Below, in pieces: positions 25,233 through 37,199 of a DNA stretch of 64,000 nt. The translations under genes were made by a program, and so were the position numbers. The notes under the pieces were generated by a model that made no database searches, was not told the DNA's origin, and worked only from the letters and a program-made list of their open reading frames with translations. Source of the DNA: Rhynochetos jubatus (lineage: Eukaryota; Chordata; Aves; Eurypygiformes; Rhynochetidae); assembly GCA_027574665.1 (NCBI GenBank), contig CM050650.1, positions 97,189,086-97,253,085 on the forward strand, given 5' to 3'. Numbering within the stretch: the first letter of the stretch is position 1; the number at the start of each line of letters is the position of its first letter.

Positions 25233-28200
25233 CAAACGAGAAATCCTGCTTCTAGCACAGTATTATATCCTCTATTTTTTAAGGAATATGAATCTGACAG
25301 AAGTTTTTGTTTGCCACAAATATCATTAAGTGGATTGTTCCAGTTTAGTAGCAGTCTAATAATTCTGAACATTCAGTAACAGCTGATAATTCTGATACAA
25401 GATTTCATAAAAGTGCCTTTTTCATATTTTAGAAAATATAGGCTATCATACTGGATATAAGCTTATGATGGCTTAGTCACAAATGCCTGTGGATATTTCA
25501 GAAAAGGAACAAGTGCGGGGCAGAGGAAAACAGGATGAAGAGAATTGGTTTTAATCTTGTTTGCTTGACATTGCTAAGCAACAGAATTGTACTGCTGTAG
25601 GGTGCCCTCGTGACAGAAATGTGTTGTACACTTAAGACAATACCTGCCTACTTCAGGAGTTGAAGAGGCAAAGGTATTCCTTTCTGGTAAACTGCGTAAG
25701 CACTGACTTCCGCAATATCTTTATGTTGACTGAAAAAGACTCCTAAACTCGCAGATAAAGTCTTTAGTTTCTGTGAACATAGATTTTTACACCTAAGGGT
25801 GTCCAAAGGACAACAAAATTATGTGCAAGAGTAACATGACCCCTGAATCTCTCCCTTGATTTTCTAAGGTCTGAAATACTATTCAGCAAGATAAACACGG
25901 TGGCTCCTTCAGCTTCTTCTGAGTGTGTGCAAATGAAGCAAAGGAAATGGGGAAGCAGGGGCAAAAAGAACTCCTTTATTCTCTAACTGCTTCTTATAAA
26001 GCATTATAGATTGGTAGGAAAACTACAACAATAGTGTGCTGTAAAATTATACTTCTTTGCACTGAGATCAGTGACGGAGGGTGAAGTAGCACAGTGTTGA
26101 AGAGAACATCTGAGACACTAAGAAGAAAAAAGAACAATTTACAATACAAAAGTGGCATAATTTTAACATCTCATGCATTATTAAATAGCCTATGATTTTT
26201 GGGTTACATTATGGCTTTGCTATTTTAAGAAATGCATAAAAATGCTGTGCAGTATTATTTCAAAAAAGCTTTTATGTAACTGTATAAAATTGCAGTATAT
26301 TACTGCAAATGTACAAAGCCTTATTGCAGTGGAGTACATTAAGATAATGCTAAAGCAAAGGCATCATTATATATGTAATAAACTCTATATAGTAGTTTTG
26401 ATTGATCATATTAATATGGGAGCATTATTTTATCCTGATGACCACCGAGTTTACATTACAGACAGTTGCCAGAATCATAAACATTGCAAATTGTCATAAA
26501 CCAATTCTGAAACCTGACTGATGAAGTCTCTTGATTGTGCTGCCTGGTACTTAAGCCTACTGCTGTGGATACCAGAGCTAGAAGCAGCCAGTTACACTCT
26601 GATAACAAACTGCAAATACACAAAACATTTGTAACATGCAGGGCAGATTTTCATTTGCTAAAATGGTTCATTCCCCAATTGTACCTACAATGAAATTACC
26701 AGACTGTTGTTTAATTTTTCAAGCATTTAAGTGTAATGAAACAATCTTACAAATTGTGGTCTAGTGGTACAAATCTTGTTCTCAGGCTTTTGGGACACAA
26801 AGAGCCCCCAGCATATACAACAATTGCTCAGCACTATGAACTGCAATAAGGAACGTGTGGGTGAGGTTTGTCACTTACAAATTTGAAGAGTGGGGCAGCA
26901 GTGAGATTTGAGCCCCCTCATCTTTCCAGCCTACAGAGAAAGGAGCACAGGAACTGTAAAATCTACCAAGACATTGACATCTTCAGGCTTTCTGTTTATA
27001 TCATTGTCATCTCTATAGTATTCGAGCAACTGCGTGAACAGATCCGTTACCATGGTGTTCAAATATTATATTGCCAGATCTGACTCCTTCTGTGTATTAA
27101 ACACTTGCTGTAATAGAACCCAATTCACAATGGTTTCGCAAGGCACTGCCTGAGTGATTGTTAATGTATACTGTTAATACACTTTCATTGGCACATCACT
27201 TCAGACTGGATGGAAAGTCTATTTTGTTTTTTTAGAAAACTAAGGCATAAAATAATAATATTTAACAATGTTGAGAGACTATTACAGTGGGGATTTGCTA
27301 TTATGGCTCATAGCACCTCACATTTTTCTCAAAAAGAATTAAATTCATATGGTACCAGTAGTCTTCATGTAAACGCAACAGAGAGCCTGAAGCAAAATAA
27401 ATAAAAGTCTAACATTTCCAAAGTCACTGCAATGATTTTAGTTTACAGCCTTTCAGATCTATTTTAATTTCAGTTTTGAGAGTCTGAAACCAGACTTTTT
27501 AAGCCACTTGCTTCCAGAGGCATTTTTACTTTGAATCTCCCCAACTGTGACTTTCAAAAGATGAAGTTCAGTATTCTTTCAGAGGGTAAGCTTTTTTCTT
27601 CTGCTTACTGAGTGCTAATCTTTATTTGCAAGTTATTTTTGTAGAGCTTACATCATCATCTGCATTCAGCATTTAGGGCATTTTCAAACAGCTACTCTAT
27701 TTTTTTAAATGACTGACAATTATTCAAAAAAGCAGGGGGAGGAAAACTTTTCCTATGGTGTTACATTTAGGATATCATCATGTATAGTCTTAAATTTATC
27801 TGCTTGGGTTTTTGATGAGTTTGTATGTCTGCTTGTGATAGTGATAGTGATAGTAGTTATCACTTTGTCCCTTCTGATCTGTATTAGACATCAGCAGTGA
27901 CTGGGAGTTAAACAGTCTCAGACTATTGGGAGTTTTTTGATTGTTTGTAAGCAGGATTATATTGTTCTATATAAGCTTATTTAAAAAAAAAATGCTTGTA
28001 ATAACTCAAGATCCTATTCTTTTAGGAAAAAAATGTGTTTCTTCTAAAACAACAGTTAAAGGTGGTGGAAAATAAGTTAACACATCAAAGCTAGAAAACT
28101 TGTCTGTGAATTTCAGTGACAGCATTTTTGAGTGGGGGAGTGTACTAAGGACTCAGACAGTCTTGTAGAAAATGTCCTGAAGCCATTATTACACCAGTGA

Positions 28201-28484
28201 TGTTTGGGTAGTTTGGCTAGTTTGGCTAGTTTGGCTAGCTTCACTTCATCACAGTAATTTCTTTAGTTCAGAAAAAAAAAAGGATAATTTGGCATTCAGC
28301 AATTTTCAGCTTTCCTTTCCAAATGAAAATCTTTCACTGTCAAAAGACAATAAAATACTGTTTCTCTCCAGCCAGTACACTAACTCTCTGAAAATAAGGC
28401 CAAGAAGTCATTATTGATAAATAGATATAGAAATATTCATTTATTCATGCTTAGAAATATGAATAGAAATATTTTTTCATTCCA
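25233..28484. other. AT-rich intron, small tandem repeats only
   Basis: It holds (GTGATA)3 near 27836-27853 and a 9-bp minisatellite at 28202-28237. No gene is supported. The frames at 26242-26499 and 27709-27900 have no recognisable features. Confidence 0.55.
28202..28237. repeat. 9-bp minisatellite, four units of GTTTGGCTA
   Basis: Four tandem units, the first with one difference (GTTTGGGTA). This is a short VNTR candidate. Confidence 0.93.
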
Positions 28485-29236
28485 TTACCCATGTTGGGGC
28501 AATCCCAAATGTAAATACAGGCTGGGTGGAGAATGGATTGAGACCAGCCCTGAGGAGAAGGATTTGGAGGTAATGGTAGATGAAAAGCTGGATATGACAC
28601 AACAGTGTGCACTTGCAGCCCAAAAAACCAACCGTACCCTGGGCTGTATCCAGAGAAGTGTGGCCAGCAGGTTGAGTGAGGGGATTCTACCCCACTATTC
28701 CACTCTCATGTGACCCCACCTGGCATACTGCGTCCAGCTCTGCAGCCTCCAACATAAGAAGGATATGGACCTGTTGCAGAGAGTCCCAAGGAGGGCCACA
28801 AAGATGCTCAGAGGGCTGGAGCCCCTCTGCTATGGGGACAGGCTGAGAGAGTTGGGCTTGTTCATCCTGGAGAAGAGAAGGCTCCAGGGAGACCTTATTG
28901 CAGCCTTCCAGTACCGAAGGGGGCCTACAAGGAAGGGGAAGGGGTGCTTTTTGCAGGGGCCTGTAGTGACAGGACCAGGGGTAATGGGTTTAAACTGAAA
29001 GAGAGGGGATTTAGATTAGATGTCAGGAAGAACTTCTTCCTGGAGAGGGTGGTGAAGCACTGGAACAGGTTGCCCAAAGAAGTTGTGGATGCCCCTTCCC
29101 TGGAAGTGTTCAAGGCCAGGCTGGATGAGGCTTTGAGAAACCTGGTCTAGTGGAAGGTGTCCCTGCCCATGGGGTTTGGAACTAGATGATCTTTAGTGGT
29201 CCCTTCCAACACAAACCATTCTGTGATTCTATGATG
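28485..29236 (+). mobile_element. CR1 LINE, 3' fragment
   Basis: About 750 bp ending in the octamer tail (ATTCTGTGATTCTATGA at 29218-29234). Frames carry the CR1 ORF2 C-terminus: [20 protein letters not shown] (28414-28713 frame), [20 protein letters not shown] with the following [20 protein letters not shown] (28765-28998), and [20 protein letters not shown] near the ORF2 end (28944-29150). At least one frame change separates these, so the copy is dead. The 3' UTR closely matches the inverted copy at 16280-16717, so the two are the same or sister subfamilies and could pair as an inverted repeat 12 kb apart. Confidence 0.96.
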
Positions 29237-30889
29237 ATAAACACAGCAGGACTCATTAGAAAGTGAACAGTAATGAGCCGTGTACCGTAAAACGCATTTA
29301 TCCAAAATGCAGATGTCGGTTTGGAAGTCGTCTCATTTTTGATAGTTTAGATTCTTGGCTTTCTAGAGATTTACCAGTTTTAAAATGTAATTTTCAATGG
29401 CAACTGCTTTTCCTGAAAAATGAGACATATCATCGTCAGAGCAGGAGACACTTGTACCTTCAGGACATTTATAACACTGAATGTATTGCTACCGACACTT
29501 GGAGACTACACAGCAGAAAGTCTACTTTAGATTTTATCCATTTTTTCTGCTTAGCAGCTCTATTAGCTGATTTCTAGAGAAACTGAAATGATGGATGAAA
29601 ATATAAAATCATAAAATTCCAGGTGAATGTCATGTTTTCTTATCATCATTTTCAACCTTAACTCGTAATAATGTTTTCCTTTAATTCTAGAAATGGCCAA
29701 TGGCCCTTTAAAATTAGGATGAGTTTGTATCCTTATCATCTCTGCACAACAGCCCTTTGAGATAAATTGCCTTAATCTGCCTCAAATAGAAAACCATTTA
29801 GAAAGAGACCTAATATTATTTTACTTCAGAGCATCTTAGAATATAATTAACAGCTCTCTAAAACAGGCATTTTAATGGTTTAAAGCCAGCAGGGTGTGAC
29901 ATAATAAGCAAGACCTCATTTTCACTGCTTTTGCTGTAGAGAATGTGGCCTTTTCCTAACTTTTGTTAATTCATTTTTTTTAACTGGAAATGCATTTCAG
30001 TGATTGTGGAATCACTTTTAAACATTAACTAAAATACAAACATAAAATATGACCTGAAATGAAAAGGTTAAGTTGCAACTGCATTATAACAGACACATCT
30101 TTTAACCAGCCATAAGCATGTGTCTGGTGTCTTGATATTGTTTCTCCCTCATATTCTAGAATTTGAAATATATATTTAAAAATAAAAAATTGTTCATTCC
30201 ACTTAGGGCAAAGAATTAGGGCATGTGATTCACTAGATACAGAGGTTTTGCTGTCTTTCCCAAAGCTCATGGTAATTAATCCATCCTTAGAATATTCCTT
30301 GCAGCAAACTGGTTCTTGACCCTGCTCAAGGTCCACTTAACTATAATATTTTGCTCCTATTACCTTATCCTTTACCTCTAAAGGCTGATTCATAGCCATC
30401 CAAGACAACAGTGAAGAACTGTATGAGAGTCCTTACAATAATGAGTGACAAATAAATGTAGATGAAAACTCAATATAAAGGAAATTAATACATACTGAGA
30501 AGTAAGACACACTAAAAGAGGGGATGAACTTACTTCACACATGGAAGTGTTGGCTCTGAATCACCAGCTACCTCTCAGGAAAGGTTTTGGAACTTTATAG
30601 GTTCTAATATTCTCTGAAACAGTTTTTGAATAATCTATGAAATACATCAGCACCGTGCTCAGTAGTAAATAAGAAAGGAAATGGTAAATCTGTAGGAAGG
30701 GAGGGGAAAAAATAACAACAAAAAATTCATCATGATGAACAAATATTAATTGATAGGTTTCCATTACCCCACATTATATTTGTTATTTTATTCTCTTATC
30801 TCAAGAAGAGTGAGAAGTTGAAGGAAAAGGGGTGAGACGGATGATTGAAGAAGTGTGGAAAAGAGGTGTTTGAAGAGTGTTATGAAAGA
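29237..30889. other. AT-rich intron, nothing recognised
   Basis: The 104-codon frame at 29263-29577 (+) and the 103-codon frame at 30025-30336 (-) show no family signature or splice context. Confidence 0.55.
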
Positions 30890-31306
30890 TTTCTACAACA
30901 TCAGGAGAGACACGAGAAAAGCAAATAGACAGTAACTGTTCATCTCATAGAAAAACTTGTGTGCATCACATTAAAAAGAAGCCTGAAATTCAAAAAGAAG
31001 TAGGTACTTAAATAATACTTCATACACAAGCACTGGAACAGTGCCACACAATGTAGAATTTCAAAGCTGACATGCATTTAGAAAGGGATCAGACAGATTC
31101 ATGGAGAAAAAATATCTTTTAAGGACTATGAAACACGGCTGATTCAAGACGTCCCTTGCTGCAGGTCACAAGATGAGTGTCACTTAATGTTGCATTATAA
31201 CTATCCTCTTCTGTGAGAAAAGAGGTTTGTCAGAGATAGTAAAACGGCACACATGAACATTGGTCTGACCTGGTATAACTGTTCTTACATTCCTATCTTC
31301 TTATAT
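30890..31306 (+). mobile_element. Ancient CR1/L3-like LINE 3' relic
   Basis: The stretch runs from a decayed ORF2 end (CACTGGAACAGTGCCACA, then AGACAGATTCATGGAGAAAA) to a 3' end reading TTGGTCTGACCTGGTATAAC followed by TGTTCTTACATTCCTATCTT. From memory this parallels the CR1 end common in turtles and crocodiles (GGTCTGACCCAGTATGGCCG, TTCTTATGTTCTTATG). It has no ATTCTRTG tail, so it belongs to an older lineage than the avian CR1 copies nearby. It is heavily diverged and non-coding. Confidence 0.7.
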
Positions 31307-31400
31307 AATTGCACCAGGTATAGCATTCCTGCATGTTTCTCCCTGCAAGTCACTGTAATTTGCTGGTTAGCCTGCTTAAAAATTTTATCATAGTTTCAAA

Positions 31401-32400
31401 TCATAGAATAGTTTAGGTTGGAAAAGACCTTTAATATCATCAGGTCCAACCCTTAACCTAACACTGCCAAGTCTACCACTAAACCACTGCCCTAAGCACC
31501 ACATCTACCTTTGTCTTAAATACCTCCAGGTGTGGTGACTCAACCACATCCCTGGGCAGCCCTTTCCAATACCTGACCACCCTTTTGGTGAAGAAATTTT
31601 TCCTAATATCCAATCTAAACCTCCCCTGGTGCAACTTGAGACCTTTTCCTCTTGTCCTATCACTTGATACTCGGGAGAAGAGACCAACACCCACCTCTCT
31701 GCAACATCCTTTCAGGTAGTTGTAAAGCAGTCGTGTCTCCCCTGAGTCTTTTCTTCAGGCTAAACAATCCTAGTTCCCTCAGCTGCTCCTCGTAAGACTT
31801 GTTCTCTAGACTCTTCACTAGTTTCATTGCTCTTCTTTGGATATGCTCCAGAACCTCAGTGTCTTTGCAAACTCACTGAGGGTGCACTCGATCTTCTCAT
31901 CCAAGACATTGATAAAGATATTAAAGAGAAGTATCCCCAGTACTGAGCCCTGGGGAACACCACTTGTGACCGGCTGCCAACTGGATGTAACTCCATTCAC
32001 CACCTTGGGCCCAGCCATCCCGCCAGTTTTTTACCCAGAAAGGTGTATGCCCATCCAAGCCATGAGCAGCCAGTTTCTTCAGGAAAATGCTGTGGGAAAT
32101 GGTGTCAGAGATTTTACTAAACTCTAGGAAGGCAACATCCACAGCTTTTCCCTCATCCACTAAACGCGTCACCTTATCATAGAAGGAGATCAGGTTAGTC
32201 AGGCAGTAACCAGCGTTTCATAAACCCATACTGACTGGGCCTGGTCACCATCTGATGGCACTCAGGGTGATCTGCTCCATAACCTTCCCTAGCACCAAGC
32301 TCAGACTGCCAGGACTGTGGTTCCCTGTATCCTCCTTCTAGCCCTTCTTCATTGGCTAACCTCCAGGCAACCGGGATCTCCCTGGTTAGCAGGGATTGGG
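31401..32400 (-). mobile_element. CR1 LINE, about 1 kb with an internal deletion
   Basis: Read on the - strand, the 32400-31862 part carries RT sequence. The frame at 31921-32172 includes GKAVDVAFLEFSKISDTISH and [20 protein letters not shown], and the frame at 31824-32018 has [20 protein letters not shown]. The 31860-31401 part is the ORF2 end ([40 protein letters not shown]) and the 3' UTR with one tail unit (TCATAGAATAG). The segment normally between the RT core and the C-terminal region is missing at about 31860, where LSEFAKTL runs straight into 3' material. It is frame-broken as well. It belongs to a different subfamily from the 16280/28485 pair. Confidence 0.95.
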
Positions 32401-33344
32401 ATCTTGACGAAATACTGACTTGGTTTTGGATGCTGTTAGTCCTAGAGAGTAGACATGCCTAGCATCCAGTGTGGATCAGCAGGTCCAGAGCTCTGCCTGA
32501 TCATCTTTTTTGAATAATGGAAGAAATTTTCTAATTCTGAATGTTTTCAAATACTCTTAGAAATGACATGTGAAACATGTCATTTCTTCTCAAAGCTAGT
32601 ATCTGTAAGTATCAGTAGAATCGAGTGTTGTGCTTTGGTTCATCTTATTGTCAGCCTCCAGTATTTTTTTGCGCAAGAATGCTTGCAACTACCCTGGGAA
32701 GACCACTTATGTCAAGCAAAGGTAAGAGTTTCTGAACAGCGTGATAATGATGAATGTTCCCCACCTTAGATGATTCCCTTGATAGTGTGCAGATTGCCTG
32801 CCCTGTAGTCCTTTTTGTTCCTGGATTTCAAGGACTACAATAGGTCAGATTAAAAAATCTCCGCATATTTTGGTGTGCTGCTTAGCCCCTCATAGTGTCA
32901 GCTCCAAGGATATATTCTGTGGGCATGCTACTGGTATTTGTACTGACTCCAAGGGAGCGGGGTTTCTGTATTCGCCATCACAGAACCCAGGCAAAGAGTC
33001 TGATGTTGTCTGTGAGCCAGAAGAACGAGAGTATGAGAGCTTTTAAAGATATGCAGGATTTCTGTTCGCTATTTCTTGACTAAATGTGGTGCAGACTGGT
33101 TGTCACACAAATCCTGACCTGCTAGTGCACTCACTCTGACAAATGTTTGTTGTTATCAAAATGGGGAAGAATTGCAGGAAGTTAATGTCCCTTGCAAAGT
33201 CCAGATTTTCCAGTCTTTGGGCCACATCGTTCATCCTTGAATAGCACACCAAGTGCAAACTCCTCCAGAGTTTTGCAGTTCCTGCTACAGTAGGAACTGC
33301 TGGTTCCTGCTCCCAGACCCATATGGAATTTGCCAGCTACCCAG
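32401..33344. other. Intron with one small hairpin, otherwise nothing recognised
   Basis: The only structure seen is the palindrome at 32559-32587. The frames at 32563-32769 and 32895-33083 (+) have no signature. Confidence 0.55.
32559..32587. repeat. Perfect 13-bp inverted repeat with a 3-nt loop
   Basis: AGAAATGACATGT (32559-32571), GAA, then ACATGTCATTTCT (32575-32587). A transcript would fold into a tight hairpin. At 13 bp it is too short for a canonical miRNA precursor. Confidence 0.9.
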
Positions 33345-33860
33345 TGGCATGGGGTGACTCTAGCCAGAAGGTAAGCCCCCCCTCAGTCACTCGCTTACTC
33401 ACCTCCAGCAGAATGGGGGGCAATTGGAAGGGCAGAAGCAAGAAAACTGGTGAGTTGAGATAAAGACAATTTAGTAAAAGTGAAGGAAAATGAAGAAAAA
33501 AAAACCCAAGTGGTGAAAAAGCAGTCATTCACCCCCAGCAGACCGATGCCCAGCCAGTCTCCAACCAACAGCTGCTTTCCAACAATGACCTCCAATTTTT
33601 CATTGACAAGCATGATCTCATATGGTGTGGGATGTCCCTTTGGCCAATTCAGGTGAGCTGTCCTGATTGTGTGCCCTCCTAACTTCCTGCCCATTCCCAG
33701 CCTACATACAGTGTAAGAAACAGAGGAAACCCTGGTGCTGTGCAAGCATCATTCAGCAGTGGCTAAAACTTAGACTCATTAACACTGCTTTGGTCACAAA
33801 TCCGAAACACAGCACCGTGTGGGCTGCTATGAAGAAAAACTTTCCCAGCCAGACCCAGTA
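33345..33860 (+). mobile_element. Decayed solo LTR of an avian endogenous retrovirus
   Basis: About 516 bp match the order of a familiar bird LTR. The opening TGGCATGGGGTGACTCTAGC stands for TGTCATGGTTTAACCCCAGC. Next come GTGAGTTGAGATAAAGACAA, ATGATCTCATATGGTGTGGG (the usual position of the promoter-proximal part), CCCTTTGGCCAATTCAGGTG, and the end near CAGCCAGACCCAGTA. It is the same broad family as the element at 42189. No internal retroviral sequence follows on either side and no clear target duplication is left, so it is an old solo LTR. Confidence 0.8.
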
Positions 33861-36595
33861 AACCTAGGTGGAATAAATTTTGAGACCCTGATTATCGGGT
33901 CTGGTGCAACAGTAGTGAAGGATGAAATATCCAGTACATTACACTTCAGTAACAGGTCAATGTATAAAACCATAAATAATGTCCACTTCTTGTTAGGATT
34001 TAGAGGGAGAATGTCCTCACTGTTTGTCCTTTCAGCAGCAATTGGCTTCTTTGATGGGAGTGAGACACTATGAATAAATGAAGCACAAACTGAATACATG
34101 AAGTACAAACTATGACCTAAACCTAAAGCATGAAGGACCTAGATAATCTAGCAAATGTCTAGTCTCTAACAAAAGTCTCTTCTCCCAACAACTTAATATG
34201 TTTCAAATCCTGCATAAAATTCAACTTAGACTAAAATTAAACTAATATTTTTTCTAGTATCTGTCACAACGCAGACCATCTTGTCAGTGTGAAGTGTTTA
34301 GAGTATTAGCAGTGTCATGGTGATAATAACAGGATAATAATAACAAAAGTTAGCATTAAAAGTATCAGCATTTTTAATTGAAAGCATTTTCTGGGGAAAA
34401 AAGGATATTTTATTTGCTGCTGAATGGGATGGAGTGTAATACCTAGGCTTTTCAGTTTTCACCTTTTTTCTCTGACACACATTATATACCAAAATTCTTA
34501 ATTTTGGAAACATTACCAAAGTAGTGAAAGGAAAAAAAGGGCATGTGTCTCTGCTACCCTGTACTGTTTCAGGTGAGGAGGTATAAGCTGGTGTCACAGC
34601 GTATTGGCCACAGGAAAAGCCTTAGAAACAAAAAGTTTCCATTTCAAGAAAGCATGTCACGTAAGCTAAAAAGGGACTATGGCTTTGCCTGGAGGGTAAA
34701 AGGGTTCTAAGTTTCTCTCATGAGTTAATAAGACATGTCAAAAATGAGTCAGATAGATTACCAGGTTTTTTCGTATCTCAGAAAAGAAAGGCTGTGTGAT
34801 ATTGCCTCATCAGCCACATCATCTTTTGCTGGGAGTTCAGTAGTTCTCATGCATAGGTCAGCACAGCTGTGAGTCTTGTGAGCCATGGTGAACATTGCAC
34901 TAATTTCTTCTGGGACAGTGGGAAGGAATTTTTTTCCTTGTCATCATATTGGATGCAATAATGTGTGTTTTGGGACTTTCTCACAAGGTCTCTGACATGC
35001 ATTTGGAAAAAACTCTGCTGTTGTAACATGACAGGTGGTAGGAACATGCTGCAGATTGCGTTCTTCAGAGGGCTGCGTTCCCTGGCAGACAGGAGTGCAC
35101 AGTGACTACAGAGCAACGTGTCCATTGAAATGATGATGAATGGGGGATGAGGCTTTTTAATAGCTTGGGTAGAAAGAGGACGATTCCTTTTCTCCAGAAT
35201 ACTTAACCTTCATAAAATAGGATATAATACCATTTCAGGCACAGCCAGCAAGTGTTTAAGAATGAGAGGGGGCACATTACCAGCCATCCCCTGGCAGGTG
35301 GTGACATATGAGGAAGGAGTGATTAATGTATGGTTTGTGATCCTGTATGATTTATGTTGGTGATTCTTAGATGAATTCATAGTTCCAGTGCCCCTTGCAT
35401 CTTACTGTATCACATCAGCAGCACAGTTTAACTATATATACAAAAAGTTATTTGATAAATAACAAATAGATTGCTAAAGGGTTTTCACAAAACTACAGGT
35501 TTCTTGTCTTCACTAAGATTTGAGATTTATGGAGTCCTGTGTAAAATAGATTAGCTTGCATGTTTGGGACATAACTGCACCACTTTGAAGATAAAAGCAG
35601 TCCTTGGATAAAATGGAAAAATATACCAAAATCTTAGTTACAGTTGCATATGTTATAGTTGTTTTTAAAGCCATGTCAACCACTTTGTATCTTTTACTTA
35701 TAACTTCTACTTGTAGAGCTTCAAATATTCTTTGTTGACTAAGTCAATCCATAATATTTTTTTATTTTATTTTTAGCATCTATTACAGATACTCTCACTG
35801 TGCATGAGTTAGTCTTTAACAATAACAGTGTAATTAATGCCATAAGTGTTGTGCTGTATAGGACCGCTTTTATTGCTCTTAGCCATAAAAAAAATTAACC
35901 TTTCTTAAAACATCAGAAGCTGCATGGCATTGTCTCTGCACAAGTGATGCTGCCATAGCTACCACCTCTGGAGGTGAACAATTACAGCAGTGGAAGAGCT
36001 TACCATAGAAACACCCTAGCAATGAATCACATTATTCTTCCAGTACTGCAATTTCCAGTCTAGCATAAACCCAATTGCTGGAACACAGGAAACATATAAA
36101 TGATACTTCTAAATAAACACTGGTTTAGATTATACTAGAAGACATAGAATTATATTACACATAGTAAATGCATTTAAGGGTAGCCATCCAAGTTACAAAA
36201 ATTTCTGTCAGAAAAGATTTTGTGCACTGCAAAATCTTGGGGGACTTGAGCCAGGTTCTTACAGCTGCATTACAAACTGCTGTTACTCTGCTTTCTTTAC
36301 AATCACAATGCAGATTCAGTTCCAGTAAATATATTCCATGTTCAGTTGCATTAACAGTAACCTCTGCCAGAGGACCTGTGTCCCACTGTGACACAAATTT
36401 TATTGCTGTTTGTCAACTTAAAACATTATGAATATTAAAATATTTTAAAACAGTTCATTTACTCATCCTTTGACACCTTTAAAAACAAATGTTATTGTAG
36501 GTTCAAAAGGAAAGTGAGATTTTAAAGGAATTTTTCATTATATAATAGAAGATGTTAATGCACTCTAATTGTTGATTTTACATTTTAACTAGTTC
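33861..36595. other. AT-rich intron, nothing recognised
   Basis: Short frames (for example 34298-34597 -, 34847-35125 -) have no signature. No repeat family was recognised. Confidence 0.55.
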
Positions 36596-37199
36596 AGAGG
36601 ACATTTCCTCTTGTCCTATCACTTGTCACTTGGGAGAAGAGACCAACACCCACCTCTCTGCAACCTCCTTTCAGGTAGTTGTAGAGAGTGATAAGGTCTC
36701 CTGGAGCCTCCTCTTCTCCAGGCTAAGCACCCCCAGCTCCCTCAGCCATTCCTCACAGGACTTGTGCTCCAGACCCTTCCACAGCTCCATTCCCTTCTCT
36801 GGACACACTCCAGCCCCTCCGTGTCTTTCTTGTAGTGAGGGGCCCAAAACTGAACACAGTATTGAGGTGCAGCCTCACCAGTGCTGAGTACAGGGGGACA
36901 ATCACTGCCCTAGGGCTGCTGGCCACACTGTTCCTGGTGCAGGCCAGGATGTCATTGGCCTTCTTGGCCACCTGGGCACACTGCTGGCTCATATTCAGCT
37001 GCTGTTGACCCACACCCCCAGGTCCTTTTCCACCAGGCAGCTTTCTGGCCACTCGTCCCCAGTTCTGTAGCAGTGCATGGACTTGTGTGACCCAAGTGCA
37101 GGATCTGGCACTTGGCCCTGTTGAACCACATACAGTTGGCCTTGGCTCATCTATCCAGCCTGTCCAGATCCCTCTGAAAATCCTCCCTACCCTCAGGCA
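36596..37199 (-). mobile_element. CR1 LINE, internal fragment of ORF2
   Basis: Read on the - strand this is CR1 ORF2 C-terminal sequence. The 36753-37052 frame has [20 protein letters not shown] and [20 protein letters not shown], and the rest (near 36740) corresponds to a [10 protein letters not shown]-like end. It is GC-rich and sharply bounded. Unlike the other copies it has no 3' UTR or octamer tail. It stops at about 36596 within sequence almost identical to 31640-31690, so the 3' end was lost by later deletion or rearrangement. Confidence 0.93.

Noticed and set aside
29263-29577. 104-codon open frame (+) directly after a CR1 tail
   Set aside because: No cysteine pattern or LamG features, no splice context; treated as chance.
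33395-33745. 116-codon open frame (-)
   Set aside because: Antisense of a decayed LTR.
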